From Streptomyces sp. NBC_01723 (lineage in GTDB: Bacteria; Actinomycetota; Actinomycetes; Streptomycetales; Streptomycetaceae): a DNA stretch of 64,000 nt. Below, in pieces: positions 32,352-41,851 of the stretch. The stretch lies in NCBI RefSeq assembly GCF_036246005.1, contig NZ_CP109171.1, positions 2,468,001 to 2,532,000 of the forward strand. Reading direction: 5' to 3'. Every line of letters starts with the position of its first letter. Position 1 is the first letter of the stretch. The notes below the pieces were generated by a model. It did not search any database. It was not told the DNA's origin and saw only the letters and a program-made list of their open reading frames with translations. A program made the translations under genes and the position numbers.

Positions 32352-32510
32352 ATAGCGGCGTGTCGCGTACAGGTGTGCGCGCCGTCTGCCGCAGCATAGC
32401 CGCTCATACGATCTCCTGCCTCGGATGGTCGGCTGCCGCGACGCCTTCATGACCTTGAGGACTCCGCGGCGTGCCGCGTGGTTCCCGGGACATGGAAGGA
32501 GACATGAAAA

Positions 32511-32529
32511 AGGACCCCTGAGGGGTCCT
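32511..32529 (-). terminator. Rho-independent terminator after the tRNA-Asn pair
   Basis: On the minus strand AGGACCCCT pairs with AGGGGTCCT and is followed by five T residues (plus-strand A run 32507-32511). It is a classic intrinsic terminator, rare in this GC-rich window, 12 bp beyond the first tRNA-Asn. Confidence 0.85.
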
Positions 32530-32540
32530 CGTTCACCGTG

Positions 32541-32613
32541 CTCCCCCGACTGGACTCGAACCAGTAACCTGCCGGTTAACAGCCGGCTGCTCTGCCAATT
32601 GAGCTACGGAGGA
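32541..32613 (-). tRNA. tRNA-Asn (GUU), downstream copy
   Basis: 73 nt cloverleaf: acceptor TCCTCCG with CGGGGGA, D arm TAGCTCAATTGGCAGAGCA, anticodon loop CTGTTAA (GUU) and T arm ACTGGTTCGAGTCCAGT. No encoded CCA. Identical to the neighbouring copy except in the distal acceptor stem. Confidence 0.93.
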
Positions 32614-32618
32614 ACGAG

Positions 32619-32691
32619 CTCCCCGGACTGGACTCGAACCAGTAACCTGCCGGTTAACAGCCGGCTGCTCTGCCAATTGAGCTACCGAGGA
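32619..32691 (-). tRNA. tRNA-Asn (GUU), upstream copy
   Basis: 73 nt cloverleaf with anticodon GUU. It differs from the copy 5 bp away only in the acceptor stem (TCCTCGG with CCGGGGA), where paired changes keep the stem intact. The two copies are probably one transcript ending at the terminator 32511-32529. Confidence 0.93.
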
Positions 32692-32840
32692 AAGTCTCGT
32701 ATCGCATCGAACGCGTCGGCCTGGGTATTCGCCAGGGGGCGCGCGCTCGCTGCGACACATACATTAGCGCAAGCAGGGGGGTGCTCCGCCAATCGGTACT
32801 CTCCGGCACCACGGAGCCAGCGAAGAGAAGGGTGGCAGCC

Positions 32841-33146
32841 ATGCGTTACCGGCTCACGTTCGTCGTCGGACTGGCGGCGGGATACGTGCTCGGCACGAAG
32901 GCCGGGCGGGAGCGTTACGAGCAGTTGCGGAAGTCCGCGCGGCAGGTCGCGCAGAACCCGGCGGTGCGCAACACCGCCGAGTCGGCGGCCCAGCAGGGCA
33001 GGCACTTCGCGGACAAGGCGTACCACGTGGTGAGCGACAAGGTGGGTGACCGGATGCCCGACTCGGTGGCCCAGCGGGTCCGCTCCCTGCGGGAACGCAG
33101 CACGAACGGCACCGGCCCGGACGACTGGGGCACCAGCAACACCTGA
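32841..33146 (+). CDS. YtxH-like small membrane protein
   Basis: 101 residues. A single N-terminal hydrophobic segment with GLAAGYVLGTKAGRERYEQL is the YtxH-type pattern (membrane segment plus GxxxG then a charged helix), followed by an amphipathic helical tail. Probably a membrane-anchored stress or envelope protein of unknown function. The ATG follows AGAAGGGTGGC. Confidence 0.7.
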   Translation: MRYRLTFVVGLAAGYVLGTKAGRERYEQLRKSARQVAQNPAVRNTAESAAQQGRHFADKAYHVVSDKVGDRMPDSVAQRVRSLRERSTNGTGPDDWGTSNT

Positions 33147-33201
33147 GACGCAAGCCCCCACCGGGTACGGTCACGCCTCCCGGTGCGGCAGAATTTCGGG
33201 C

Positions 33202-34656
33202 ATGGGGATAGTCGCCGGGTTGGACAGTTCGCCCGATTTCACTCGTATCGTCGTCTGCGATTCGGACACGGGCGCCGTGCTGCGCCAGGGCTACGCGCCG
33301 CACCCGCTGGAGAGCCCCGAGGGCGGGGGCCGGCCCGCAGACGTCGATCCGCAGGCCTGGCTGCTGTCCCTCGGGGAGGCGGCCGGCGGCGGACTGCTGG
33401 AGGGCGTGCAGGCCATCGGCGTGTCGGCGCAGGCCAACTCCGTGGTGCCGCTGGACGCGCAGGGCAACACCGTGCGCCCGGCCATGGTGGGCGGGGACAA
33501 GCGCGCACAGGTGGCCGCGGCCGATCTGATCGACGGGCTCGGCGGCCGTGAGGCGTGGGCGCAGGCCGTGGGCTCGGTGCCGCAGGCCGCGCAGCCGGTG
33601 ACGAAGCTGCGCTGGCTGGCGCGGAACGAGCCGGACGCCGCCGCGCGCACCGCCGTCCTGCTCCAGGCCCACGACTGGCTGGTGTGGCAGCTGCTCGGAC
33701 GGCCGGTCCGGCGGACCACCGACCGGGGCGGGGCCTCCGGAACCGGCTACTGGTCGGCGGCGACCGGCGGTTACCGGCCCGACCTGGTCGAGCTGGCGCT
33801 CGGCCACCAGGTGATGCTGCCGGAGGTGATCGGCCCGGCCGAGGCCGCCGGTACGACACCGGAGGGGCTGCTGATCTCCGCCGGTACCGGCGAGACCCAG
33901 GCCGCCGCCTTCGGGCTCGGGATCGGGCTGGGCGACGCGGTGGTGTCGCTGGGCGCGTCCGGGTCCGTGATGGCCGTGCACACCGAGCCGCTCGTCGACC
34001 AGTCCGGGATGATCACCGCCCTCGCCGACGCCACCGGCATGCACCTGCCGGTCGTCACCACCCTGAACGCGGTACGGACCCTGCGCGGCGCCGCCGAGCT
34101 GCTCGGCGTGCCGGACCTGGAGAGCCTGTCCGAGCTGGCGATGAAGTCGACGCCCGGCGCGCACGGGCTGGTGCTGCTCCCCTACCTGGAGGGCGAGCGG
34201 ACGCCGAACCTGCCGCACACCGCCGGCACCCTCGCCGGCCTCAGGCGCGAGTCGATGCGGCCGGAGCACCTGGCGCGGGCCGCGTTCGAGGGCATGCTGT
34301 GCGGTCTCGGCGACGCCCTCGACGTGCTGCGCGGCCGGGGCGTGGACGTACGCCGGGTCTTCCTGCTGGGCGCGGCGGCCGAGCTGCCGGCCGTGCAGGC
34401 GGCGGCGCCCGCGCTGTTCGGGACGCAGGTCGTCGTGCCGCAGCCCGCGGACTACGCGGCGATCGGCTCGGCCCGCCAGGCGGCCTGGGCACTGGGCGCG
34501 TCCCAGGGCACGCTGGACCCGCGCACCCCGCCCGTCTGGCAGGGCGCGGTGGCCCAGGTGCTGGAGCCGGGCGAGGAGCTGGCGGTGGGCCAGGCCGTGC
34601 GGCAGCAGTTCGTCTCGGTGCGCGAACAGACCCACCCGGGGGCGCTGCGTACCTGA
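33202..34656 (+). CDS. FGGY-family carbohydrate kinase (xylulokinase-like)
   Basis: 484 residues, the usual FGGY size. ATPase-fold pieces are visible: phosphate-1 loop VAGLDSSPDFTRIVVCD at the start, GVSAQANSVVPLDAQG, the substrate Asp-containing DRGGASGTGYWS, phosphate-2 loop VSLGASGSVMAVH and a YLEGERTPNLPHTAGTLAGL signature near residue 330. It phosphorylates a sugar, xylulose being the commonest for this subgroup. No sugar isomerase or transporter is adjacent, so the substrate is unsure. Confidence 0.8.
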   Translation: MGIVAGLDSSPDFTRIVVCDSDTGAVLRQGYAPHPLESPEGGGRPADVDPQAWLLSLGEAAGGGLLEGVQAIGVSAQANSVVPLDAQGNTVRPAMVGGDKRAQVAAADLIDGLGGREAWAQAVGSVPQAAQPVTKLRWLARNEPDAAARTAVLLQAHDWLVWQLLGRPVRRTTDRGGASGTGYWSAATGGYRPDLVELALGHQVMLPEVIGPAEAAGTTPEGLLISAGTGETQAAAFGLGIGLGDAVVSLGASGSVMAVHTEPLVDQSGMITALADATGMHLPVVTTLNAVRTLRGAAELLGVPDLESLSELAMKSTPGAHGLVLLPYLEGERTPNLPHTAGTLAGLRRESMRPEHLARAAFEGMLCGLGDALDVLRGRGVDVRRVFLLGAAAELPAVQAAAPALFGTQVVVPQPADYAAIGSARQAAWALGASQGTLDPRTPPVWQGAVAQVLEPGEELAVGQAVRQQFVSVREQTHPGALRT

Positions 34657-34794
34657 CGCGGGGCGCGGTGGCGCTCGTAGGCCGGAATTTGCCGCGCTCT
34701 TGGGTTAATCGGTTGAGGTAACGCGGGTCGAGTGTCCGACGATAGGGGCCAGGGGCAACCACCTGCCTCCGTCGCCGACCCCGAGAGACCCAGC

Positions 34795-36528
34795 GTGCTC
34801 ATACGACTTTTGCGGACCCATCTCAGGCCCTACAAGAAACCCATCGCCCTGCTGGTGGCGCTGCAGTTCCTGCAGACCTGCGCGTCGCTGTACCTGCCGA
34901 CCCTGAACGCGGACATCATCGACAACGGTGTCGTGAAGGGGGACTCGGGCTACATCCTGAGCTACGGCGCCCTGATGATCGGCATCTCCCTGGCCCAGGT
35001 GGTGTGCAACATCGGCGCCGTCTACTACGGCGCGCGCACGGCCGCCGCCCTCGGCCGGGACGTGCGGGGTGCGGTCTTCGGCCGGGTGCAGTCCTTCTCG
35101 GCGCGCGAGCTGGGCGGCTTCGGCGCGCCCTCGCTGATCACCCGGACGACCAACGACGTGCAGCAGGTCCAGATGCTCGCCCTGATGACGTTCACGCTGA
35201 TGGTGTCGGCGCCCATCATGTGCGTCGGCGGCATCGTGATGGCGCTCGGTCTGGACGTGCCGCTGTCCGGGGTGCTGGTCGCGGTCGTGCCGGTGCTGGC
35301 GGTCTGCGTCACGCTGATCGTGCGGCGGCTGCGCCCGCTGTTCCGGGCGATGCAGGTGCGGCTGGACACCGTCAACCGGGTGCTGCGCGAGCAGATCACC
35401 GGCAACCGCGTGATCCGCGCCTTCGTGCGGGACGAGTACGAGCAGCAGCGCTTCCGGAAGGCCAACACCGACCTCACCGAGGTGGCGCTGGGCACCGGCA
35501 ACCTGCTCGCGCTGATGTTCCCGGTGGTGATGACGGTGGTGAACCTGTCGTCGATCGCCGTGGTGTGGTTCGGCGCCCACCGGATCGACAGCGGCGGGAT
35601 GCAGATCGGCGACCTGACCGCGTTCCTCGCCTATCTGATGCAGATCGTCATGTCCGTGATGATGGCCACCTTCATGTTCATGATGGTGCCGCGCGCGGAG
35701 GTGTGCGCCGAGCGCATCCAGGAGGTCCTGGACACCGAGAGCAGCGTGGTGCCGCCGGTGGCGCCGGTCACCGAGCTGCGCCGGCACGGGCATCTGGAGA
35801 TCCGCGGGGCGGGCTTCCGCTACCCGGGGGCCGAGGAGCCGGTGCTCAGGAACATCGAGCTGGTCGCCAGGCCGGGCGAGACGACCGCCGTCATCGGCTC
35901 GACCGGCAGCGGCAAGTCGACCCTGCTCGGGCTGGTCCCCCGGCTCTTCGACGCCACCGACGGGGAGGTGCTGGTCGACGGGGTGGACGTACGGACCGTC
36001 GATCCGAAGGTGCTGGCCAAGGTCGTGGGTCTGGTGCCGCAGAAGCCGTACCTCTTCGCGGGCACCGTGGCGACCAACCTGCGCTACGGGAATCCGGACG
36101 CCACGGACGAGGAGCTGTGGCACGCCCTGGATGTGGCGCAGGCCAAGGAGTTCGTCTCCGAGCTGGAGGGCGGTCTCGACGCGCCGGTCGCGCAGGGCGG
36201 CACCAACGTGTCGGGCGGCCAGCGGCAGCGGCTCGCCATCGCCCGGACGCTGGTCCAGCGTCCGGAGATCTACCTCTTCGACGACTCTTTCTCCGCGCTC
36301 GACTACGCCACCGACGCGGCGCTGCGGGCCGAGCTGGGCCGGGAGACGGCCGAGGCGACCGTGGTGATCGTCGCGCAGCGGGTGGCGACCATCCGGGACG
36401 CGGACCGCATCGTGGTGCTGGACGAGGGCCGGGTGGTCGGCGTGGGCCGGCACCACGAGCTGATGGCGGACAACGAGACCTACCGGGAGATCGTGCTCTC
36501 CCAGCTGACGGAAGCGGAGGCCGCCTGA
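34795..36528 (+). CDS. ABC exporter half-transporter 1 (membrane plus ATPase)
   Basis: 577 residues. Six-span ABC membrane domain (residues 1-310) followed by an ATPase domain: Walker A GSTGSGKST, Q-loop LVPQKPYLFAG, signature VSGGQRQRLAIAR and Walker B IYLFDDSFSALD. The residue after Walker B is Asp rather than the catalytic Glu, so this half probably holds the degenerate ATP site of a heterodimer. GTG at 34795 starts at the first conserved residues; a GTG at 34732 is in frame. Overlaps the second half-transporter gene (TGATG). Confidence 0.88.
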   Translation: MLIRLLRTHLRPYKKPIALLVALQFLQTCASLYLPTLNADIIDNGVVKGDSGYILSYGALMIGISLAQVVCNIGAVYYGARTAAALGRDVRGAVFGRVQSFSARELGGFGAPSLITRTTNDVQQVQMLALMTFTLMVSAPIMCVGGIVMALGLDVPLSGVLVAVVPVLAVCVTLIVRRLRPLFRAMQVRLDTVNRVLREQITGNRVIRAFVRDEYEQQRFRKANTDLTEVALGTGNLLALMFPVVMTVVNLSSIAVVWFGAHRIDSGGMQIGDLTAFLAYLMQIVMSVMMATFMFMMVPRAEVCAERIQEVLDTESSVVPPVAPVTELRRHGHLEIRGAGFRYPGAEEPVLRNIELVARPGETTAVIGSTGSGKSTLLGLVPRLFDATDGEVLVDGVDVRTVDPKVLAKVVGLVPQKPYLFAGTVATNLRYGNPDATDEELWHALDVAQAKEFVSELEGGLDAPVAQGGTNVSGGQRQRLAIARTLVQRPEIYLFDDSFSALDYATDAALRAELGRETAEATVVIVAQRVATIRDADRIVVLDEGRVVGVGRHHELMADNETYREIVLSQLTEAEAA

Positions 36529-38456
36529 TGGCCGGGCCAGCGGGTCGCATGATGGCCGGGGGCGGCCCCGACCAGCGTTCGATGGACTTCAAGGGGTCGG
36601 GCAAGCGGCTCGTCGCCCGGTTCCGGCCGGAGCGGGCGACCCTGTTCACCCTGGTGGGCTGCGTCGTCCTCAGCGTCGGCCTGAGCGTGGTCGGGCCGAA
36701 GATCCTCGGCCGCGCCACCGACCTGGTCTTCGCGGGCATCGTCGGGCGGGACATGCCGTCCGGGGCCACGAAGGAGCAGGTCCTGGAGTCCATGCGGGAG
36801 CGCGGGGACGGTCGGATCGCCGACATGCTCCGCAGCACCGACTTCACCCCGGGCCAGGGCATCGACTTCGATGCCGTGGGCCGGGTGCTGCTGCTGGCGC
36901 TGGCCGTGTTCGCGGTGGCCGGGCTGCTGATGGCGGTGGCCACCCGGCTGGTGAACCGGGCGGTCAACCGCACCATGTTCCGGCTGCGCGAGGACGTGCA
37001 GACGAAACTGTCGCGGCTGCCGCTGTCGTACTTCGACAAGCGGCAGCGCGGCGAGGTGCTGAGCCGCGCGACCAACGACATCGACAACATCGGGCAGACG
37101 CTCCAGCAGTCGATGGGCCAGCTGATCAACTCGCTGCTCACGATCATCGGCGTGCTGGCGATGATGTTCTACGTCTCCTGGATCCTCGCCCTGGTCGCGC
37201 TGGTGACCGTGCCGCTGTCGTTCGTGGTGGCCACCCGGGTGGGCAAGCGGTCGCAGCCGCAGTTCGTGCGGCAGTGGCGTACGACGGGTCAGCTGAACGC
37301 GCACATCGAGGAGATGTACACCGGGCACGCGCTGGTGAAGGTGTTCGGACGGCAGGAGGAGTCGGCGAAGCAGTTCGCCGAGCAGAACGACGAGCTGTAC
37401 GAGGCCGGGTTCAGGGCGCAGTTCAACAGCGGCATCATGCAGCCGCTGATGATGTTCGTGTCCAACCTGAACTACGTGCTGGTCGCGGTGGTCGGCGGCC
37501 TGCGGGTGGCCTCGGGTTCGCTGTCCATCGGTGACGTGCAGGCCTTCATCCAGTACTCCCGGCAGTTCTCCATGCCGCTGACGCAGGTGGCGTCGATGGC
37601 GAACCTCGTGCAGTCGGGTGTGGCCTCGGCGGAGCGGGTCTTCGAGCTGCTGGACGCCGAGGAGCAGTCGGCGGACCCGATCCCGGGCACCCGGCCCGAG
37701 GACCTGCGCGGGCGGGTGGCGCTCGAGCAGGTCTCCTTCCGGTACGACCCGGAGAGGCCGCTGATCGAGGACCTGTCGCTGAAGGTGGAGCCGGGTCACA
37801 CCGTCGCCATCGTCGGACCGACGGGGGCCGGCAAGACGACCCTGGTCAACCTGCTGATGCGCTTCTACGAGGTGTCCGGCGGCCGGATCACGCTGGACGG
37901 CGTGGACATCGCGAAGATGTCCCGGGACGAGCTGCGGGCCGGCATCGGCATGGTGCTCCAGGACACCTGGCTGTTCGGCGGCACCATCGCGGAGAACATC
38001 GCGTACGGGGCGTCGCGGGAGGTCACGCGTGGGGAGATCGAGGAGGCGGCGCGGGCCGCGCACGCCGACCGGTTCGTGCGGACGCTGCCCGACGGCTACG
38101 ACACGGTGATCGACGACGAGGGTTCGGGGGTGAGCGCCGGCGAGAAGCAGCTCATCACCATCGCGCGGGCGTTCCTGTCCGACCCGGTGATCCTCGTCCT
38201 CGACGAGGCGACGTCGTCCGTGGACACCCGTACCGAGGTGCTGATCCAGAAGGGGATGGCCAAGCTGGCGCACGGGCGGACCTCGTTCGTGATCGCGCAC
38301 CGGCTGTCGACGATCCGGGACGCGGACACGATCCTGGTGATGGAGAACGGGTCGATCGTCGAGCAGGGCACGCACACGGCGCTGCTCGCGGCGGAGGGGG
38401 CGTACGCACGGCTGTACCGGGCGCAGTTCGCGCAGGCGGTGGCCGAGGTGGAGTAG
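36528..38456 (+). CDS. ABC exporter half-transporter 2 (membrane plus ATPase)
   Basis: 642 residues. An extended periplasm-facing loop (residues about 65-115) distinguishes it from its partner. ATPase motifs: Walker A GPTGAGKTT, Q-loop MVLQDTWLFGG, signature VSAGEKQLITIAR and Walker B ILVLDEATSSVD with the catalytic Glu. Together with the preceding gene it forms a heterodimeric multidrug/lipid-type exporter with one consensus and one degenerate ATP site. Substrate unknown. Confidence 0.88.
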   Translation: MAGPAGRMMAGGGPDQRSMDFKGSGKRLVARFRPERATLFTLVGCVVLSVGLSVVGPKILGRATDLVFAGIVGRDMPSGATKEQVLESMRERGDGRIADMLRSTDFTPGQGIDFDAVGRVLLLALAVFAVAGLLMAVATRLVNRAVNRTMFRLREDVQTKLSRLPLSYFDKRQRGEVLSRATNDIDNIGQTLQQSMGQLINSLLTIIGVLAMMFYVSWILALVALVTVPLSFVVATRVGKRSQPQFVRQWRTTGQLNAHIEEMYTGHALVKVFGRQEESAKQFAEQNDELYEAGFRAQFNSGIMQPLMMFVSNLNYVLVAVVGGLRVASGSLSIGDVQAFIQYSRQFSMPLTQVASMANLVQSGVASAERVFELLDAEEQSADPIPGTRPEDLRGRVALEQVSFRYDPERPLIEDLSLKVEPGHTVAIVGPTGAGKTTLVNLLMRFYEVSGGRITLDGVDIAKMSRDELRAGIGMVLQDTWLFGGTIAENIAYGASREVTRGEIEEAARAAHADRFVRTLPDGYDTVIDDEGSGVSAGEKQLITIARAFLSDPVILVLDEATSSVDTRTEVLIQKGMAKLAHGRTSFVIAHRLSTIRDADTILVMENGSIVEQGTHTALLAAEGAYARLYRAQFAQAVAEVE

Positions 38457-38584
38457 CCCGTCCGGCCCCGTCGGGGCTCCGTGGGTGTCGTCCGGATGAG
38501 ATCTGCCCCCAATCCCCTCATATTGGTAGGGAGCGGGACAATCCCCTTGTCCGGCCGACGCCCGCACACCGGAGCGAGGGGGCC

Positions 38585-40090
38585 ATGGCCACCACCACCG
38601 AGGGAACCGAGGGAGACGCCGGCCGTCCGGCCGGCCTGAAGCCCAACGCGATCGGCTTCGTCGACGCGCTGGTCATCGGGCTCAACGCGACCTCACCGGC
38701 GTATTCGCTGGCGGCGGTCATCGGACCGGTCGTCGCGCTGGTCGGGATCTACGCGCCGGGCGTGATGTTCGCGTCCTTCGTGCCGATGCTGCTGATCGCC
38801 TCCGCGTTCTACTACCTCAACAAGGTCGACCAGGACTGCGGGACGACCTTCTCGTGGGTCACCCGGGCCATGGGTCCGTGGTCCGGGTGGCTCGGCGGCT
38901 GGGCCATCGCCATGACCGGCGTGCTGGTCGTCGGCTCGCTCGCGGACGTCGCCGTCACCTTCGGGCTGCTGACCGTGGGGCTGGACAGCTGGGCCGAGAA
39001 CGAGGTCGTGCGGCAGGTGCTGACGGTGCTGCTCATCCTGGTGATGACCGGGGTGTGCGTGATCGGCACCGAGCTGTCGGCCCGGGTGCAGAACGTGCTG
39101 ATCCTCGCGCAGGTCGCCTGTCTGCTCGCCTTCGCGGTGGTGGCGCTGTACCGGGTCTACGCCGACACGGGCACCCTCGACTCGGTCAGGCCGTCGGCCG
39201 AGTGGCTCAACCCCTTCGGGTCCGGCGGCGCGCCACTGACGGCGGCCCTGCTGCTGGGGGTGTTCATCTACTGGGGCTGGGAGTCGGCGGTCAACCTCAC
39301 CGAGGAGATCAGGGACTCCGCGTCCGCGCCCGGCCGGGCCGCCGTGTGGTCGACGATCGTGCTGCTGGTGACGTACGTGGCGGTCGGTTTCGCGGTGGTG
39401 GCGTACGCCGGGCCGCTGTTCCTCTCCGAGAACGCCGGGGAAGAGGAGTTCATCTTCGCCCTGCTGGCCGGGGAGGCCATGGGCGGCTGGGACTGGGTGG
39501 TGCTGCTCGCGGTGTCCACGTCCGCGCTGGCCTCGACCCAGACGACGATCATCCCCGCCTCGCGCACGGCGCTGTCCATGGCCCGCCGCCAGGCGCTGCC
39601 CGCCCGCTTCGGCCGCATCCACCCGCGCTACCGGACACCCGACGTGAGCACCTGGTGGGTGGCCGGGATCGCCATCGTCTGGTACCTGGTGGTCCGGCAG
39701 ATCAGCGAGAACGCCCTCTTCGACTCGCTCACCGCGCTGTCGCTGCTGATCGCGTTCTACTACGCCCTGACGGGCATCGCCTGCGCGGTGTACTACCGGC
39801 GCCGGCTCACCGAGAGCCTGCGCAACCTGCTGCTGATCGGGCTGGGGCCGCTGGTCGGGGCGGGGCTGCTGATCTGGCTGCTGGTGGAGTCCGTGATCGA
39901 CATGGCCGACCCCGCCAACTCCTACAGCGGGGTGTCCTGGCTGGGGCTCGGTCCCCCGCTGGTCATCGGCATCGGCATCACCCTGGTCGGGGTGGTCGTG
40001 ATGCTCGTGTGGCGGTTCGTGTCACCGGCGTTCTGGTCGGAGCGGCCCGGTGTGGCGGGCCCGGATCCCGTGACGGACAAGGAGAGCTGA
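38585..40090 (+). CDS. APC-family amino acid permease
   Basis: 501 residues with about 12 membrane spans. The N-terminal ALVIGLNATSPAYSLAAVIGPVV is the APC unwound first helix with its conserved Gly residues, and FIYWGWESAVNLTEEIRDSASAPGRA matches the span-6/loop region of the amino acid/polyamine/organocation family. Likely proton-coupled uptake of an amino acid or amine. The ATG follows GGAGCGAGGGGGCC. A universal stress protein gene begins 1 bp after its stop, so the two are co-transcribed. Confidence 0.82.
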   Translation: MATTTEGTEGDAGRPAGLKPNAIGFVDALVIGLNATSPAYSLAAVIGPVVALVGIYAPGVMFASFVPMLLIASAFYYLNKVDQDCGTTFSWVTRAMGPWSGWLGGWAIAMTGVLVVGSLADVAVTFGLLTVGLDSWAENEVVRQVLTVLLILVMTGVCVIGTELSARVQNVLILAQVACLLAFAVVALYRVYADTGTLDSVRPSAEWLNPFGSGGAPLTAALLLGVFIYWGWESAVNLTEEIRDSASAPGRAAVWSTIVLLVTYVAVGFAVVAYAGPLFLSENAGEEEFIFALLAGEAMGGWDWVVLLAVSTSALASTQTTIIPASRTALSMARRQALPARFGRIHPRYRTPDVSTWWVAGIAIVWYLVVRQISENALFDSLTALSLLIAFYYALTGIACAVYYRRRLTESLRNLLLIGLGPLVGAGLLIWLLVESVIDMADPANSYSGVSWLGLGPPLVIGIGITLVGVVVMLVWRFVSPAFWSERPGVAGPDPVTDKES

Positions 40091-40091
40091 G

Positions 40092-40508
40092 ATGTCGGTC
40101 GTCCTCGGGTACGACGAGTCGGCCGGCGCCGTGCGCGCGCTGCGGGTCGCGGTGGAGGTGTCGGCCGCGTTCGGCGAGCCACTGGTGCTCGTCTACGGTG
40201 CCGCGGCCCCCGGGTCCATGGGCGAGGAGTACGGCTCCCACCACGAGGCGCTGGTGGAGGCGGGGCGGACGGCGCTCCGCCATGCCGTGGAGGCGGCGGA
40301 CGAGGCGGGGGTGCCGAGCACGGTCGAGATCATCGACGAGAAGCCCGCCCAGGCCCTGCTCACGGCGGCCGCCCGGCACGGGGCGCGGGTGATCGTGGTG
40401 GGCAGCTGGGGCGAGAGCCCGATGCGCGGGGCCCTGCTGGGCTCCACCCCGCACAAGCTGCTGCACCTGTCGACGGTCCCGGTGCTGTGCGTGCCGACGG
40501 AGGAGTGA
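40092..40508 (+). CDS. Universal stress protein (UspA domain)
   Basis: 138 residues, one Usp domain: VVLGYDESAGAVRALRVAV at the N-terminus and the ATP-binding G-2x-G-9x-G(S) pattern in VVGSWGESPMRGALLGSTPHKLLHLSTVPVLCVP. It is fused to the permease operon (1-bp gap), a common arrangement in which the Usp is thought to modulate the transporter. Confidence 0.88.
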   Translation: MSVVLGYDESAGAVRALRVAVEVSAAFGEPLVLVYGAAAPGSMGEEYGSHHEALVEAGRTALRHAVEAADEAGVPSTVEIIDEKPAQALLTAAARHGARVIVVGSWGESPMRGALLGSTPHKLLHLSTVPVLCVPTEE

Positions 40509-40533
40509 GGGGCTGCCGCGGCGGTCCGGCTGC

Positions 40534-41592
40534 TCAGTCCAGGTAGCCGCGGAGCTGGTCCGCGTACGCGTGGTCGCGGAGTTTGTTGAGGGTCTTGGAC
40601 TCGATCTGCCGTATCCGCTCCCGGGTCACGCCGAAGATGCGGCCTATCTCCTCCAGCGTGCGGGGCCGTCCGTCGGCCAGGCCGTAGCGGAGCTGGACGA
40701 CCTTGCGCTCGCGTTCGCCGAGGGTGGAGAGGACCGCCTCCAGGTGCTCGCGCAGCAGCAGGAACGCGGCCGACTCGACGGGGCTGGCGGCGTCGCCGTC
40801 CTCGATCAGGTCACCGAGGGCGACGTCGTCCTCCTCGCCGACCGGGGCGTGCAGGGAGACCGGCTCCTGGGCGAGGCGCAGCACCTCGCCGACCCGCTCG
40901 GGGGCGAGGTCCAGGTGGTCGGCGACCTCCTGCGGCGTCGGCTCGTAGCCGCGTTCCTGGAGCATGCGGCGCTGGACGCGGACGACCCGGTTGATCAGCT
41001 CCACGACGTGGACGGGGACGCGGATGGTGCGGGCCTGGTCGGCCAGGGCGCGGGACATGGCCTGCCGGATCCACCAGGTGGCGTAGGTGGAGAACTTGTA
41101 GCCGCGGGCGTAGTCGAACTTCTCCACCGCCCGGATCAGCCCGAGGTTCCCCTCCTGAACCAGGTCGAGCATGGTCAGCCCGCGCCCGATGTACCGCTTC
41201 GCCACCGACACCACGAGCCGCAGGTTCGCCTCGATCAGGCGGCGCTTGGCGACCCGGCCCAGGACGACGATCCGGTCCAGGTCGAGGGCGAGGCTGCTGT
41301 CCAGGTCGGGGGTGAGGCGCAGCTTCTCCTCCGCGAACAGCCCGGCCTCCACGCGCCGCGCCAGGTCGACCTCCTCGGCCGCGCTGAGCAGCGGGATCCG
41401 CCCGATCTCGCGGAGGTACTGCCGGAACAGGTCGGAGGAGGGCCCACCGGACTCGGTGCGGGTGGGCGGCGGCGGTTCGGCGGGCTCGGCGGGCTCGTTC
41501 TCCGGGGGCATGGCGACGAGGACCCCGCGCTCGGCGTCCGGCTCCGCGCCATCGGTACTGGCGTCGGTCTGGGTGAGGGTCTGGGTCTGCAC
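40534..41592 (-). CDS. hrdA: RNA polymerase sigma-70 factor, HrdA-type
   Basis: 352 residues from the GTG at 41592, which follows GGAGG with 8-nt spacing; the frame continues to 41739. Regions in order: 1.2 ([31 protein letters not shown]), 2.1-2.4 ([56 protein letters not shown]), 3 and 4.2 HTH ([29 protein letters not shown]). It lacks the long region 1.1 of HrdB. Position beside dnaG matches S. coelicolor hrdA, a non-essential paralogue of the principal sigma factor. Confidence 0.85.
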   Translation of the reverse strand: MQTQTLTQTDASTDGAEPDAERGVLVAMPPENEPAEPAEPPPPTRTESGGPSSDLFRQYLREIGRIPLLSAAEEVDLARRVEAGLFAEEKLRLTPDLDSSLALDLDRIVVLGRVAKRRLIEANLRLVVSVAKRYIGRGLTMLDLVQEGNLGLIRAVEKFDYARGYKFSTYATWWIRQAMSRALADQARTIRVPVHVVELINRVVRVQRRMLQERGYEPTPQEVADHLDLAPERVGEVLRLAQEPVSLHAPVGEEDDVALGDLIEDGDAASPVESAAFLLLREHLEAVLSTLGERERKVVQLRYGLADGRPRTLEEIGRIFGVTRERIRQIESKTLNKLRDHAYADQLRGYLD

Positions 41593-41851
41593 GGGGGCGA
41601 CCTCCAGGATGGACGCGGCCGGCGGGGGCCGGCGGCGGTACTTCGGGCGGCGGAGGCGGCTCGCTCGCCGCCGTCCGTCCCGTACGCCGTGAAACGGAAC
41701 CGCGGGAACCGGGGACCCGCCGGAACGGGTCGCCCACACTCCGAGGACTCAGGCACCGCCCCCAGTGTGGGGTACGACACATCACCGCCACGAGATGCGT
41801 GCGGTGACTTTTTGCGTCCGGGCCGTGACCGCGTGAATACCCGGGGCCGGT

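Noticed and set aside
36528..38456. VSAGEKQ signature as a broken ABC motif
   Set aside because: This is a recurring variant in the consensus-site half of such heterodimers; Walker A, Walker B and catalytic Glu are intact.
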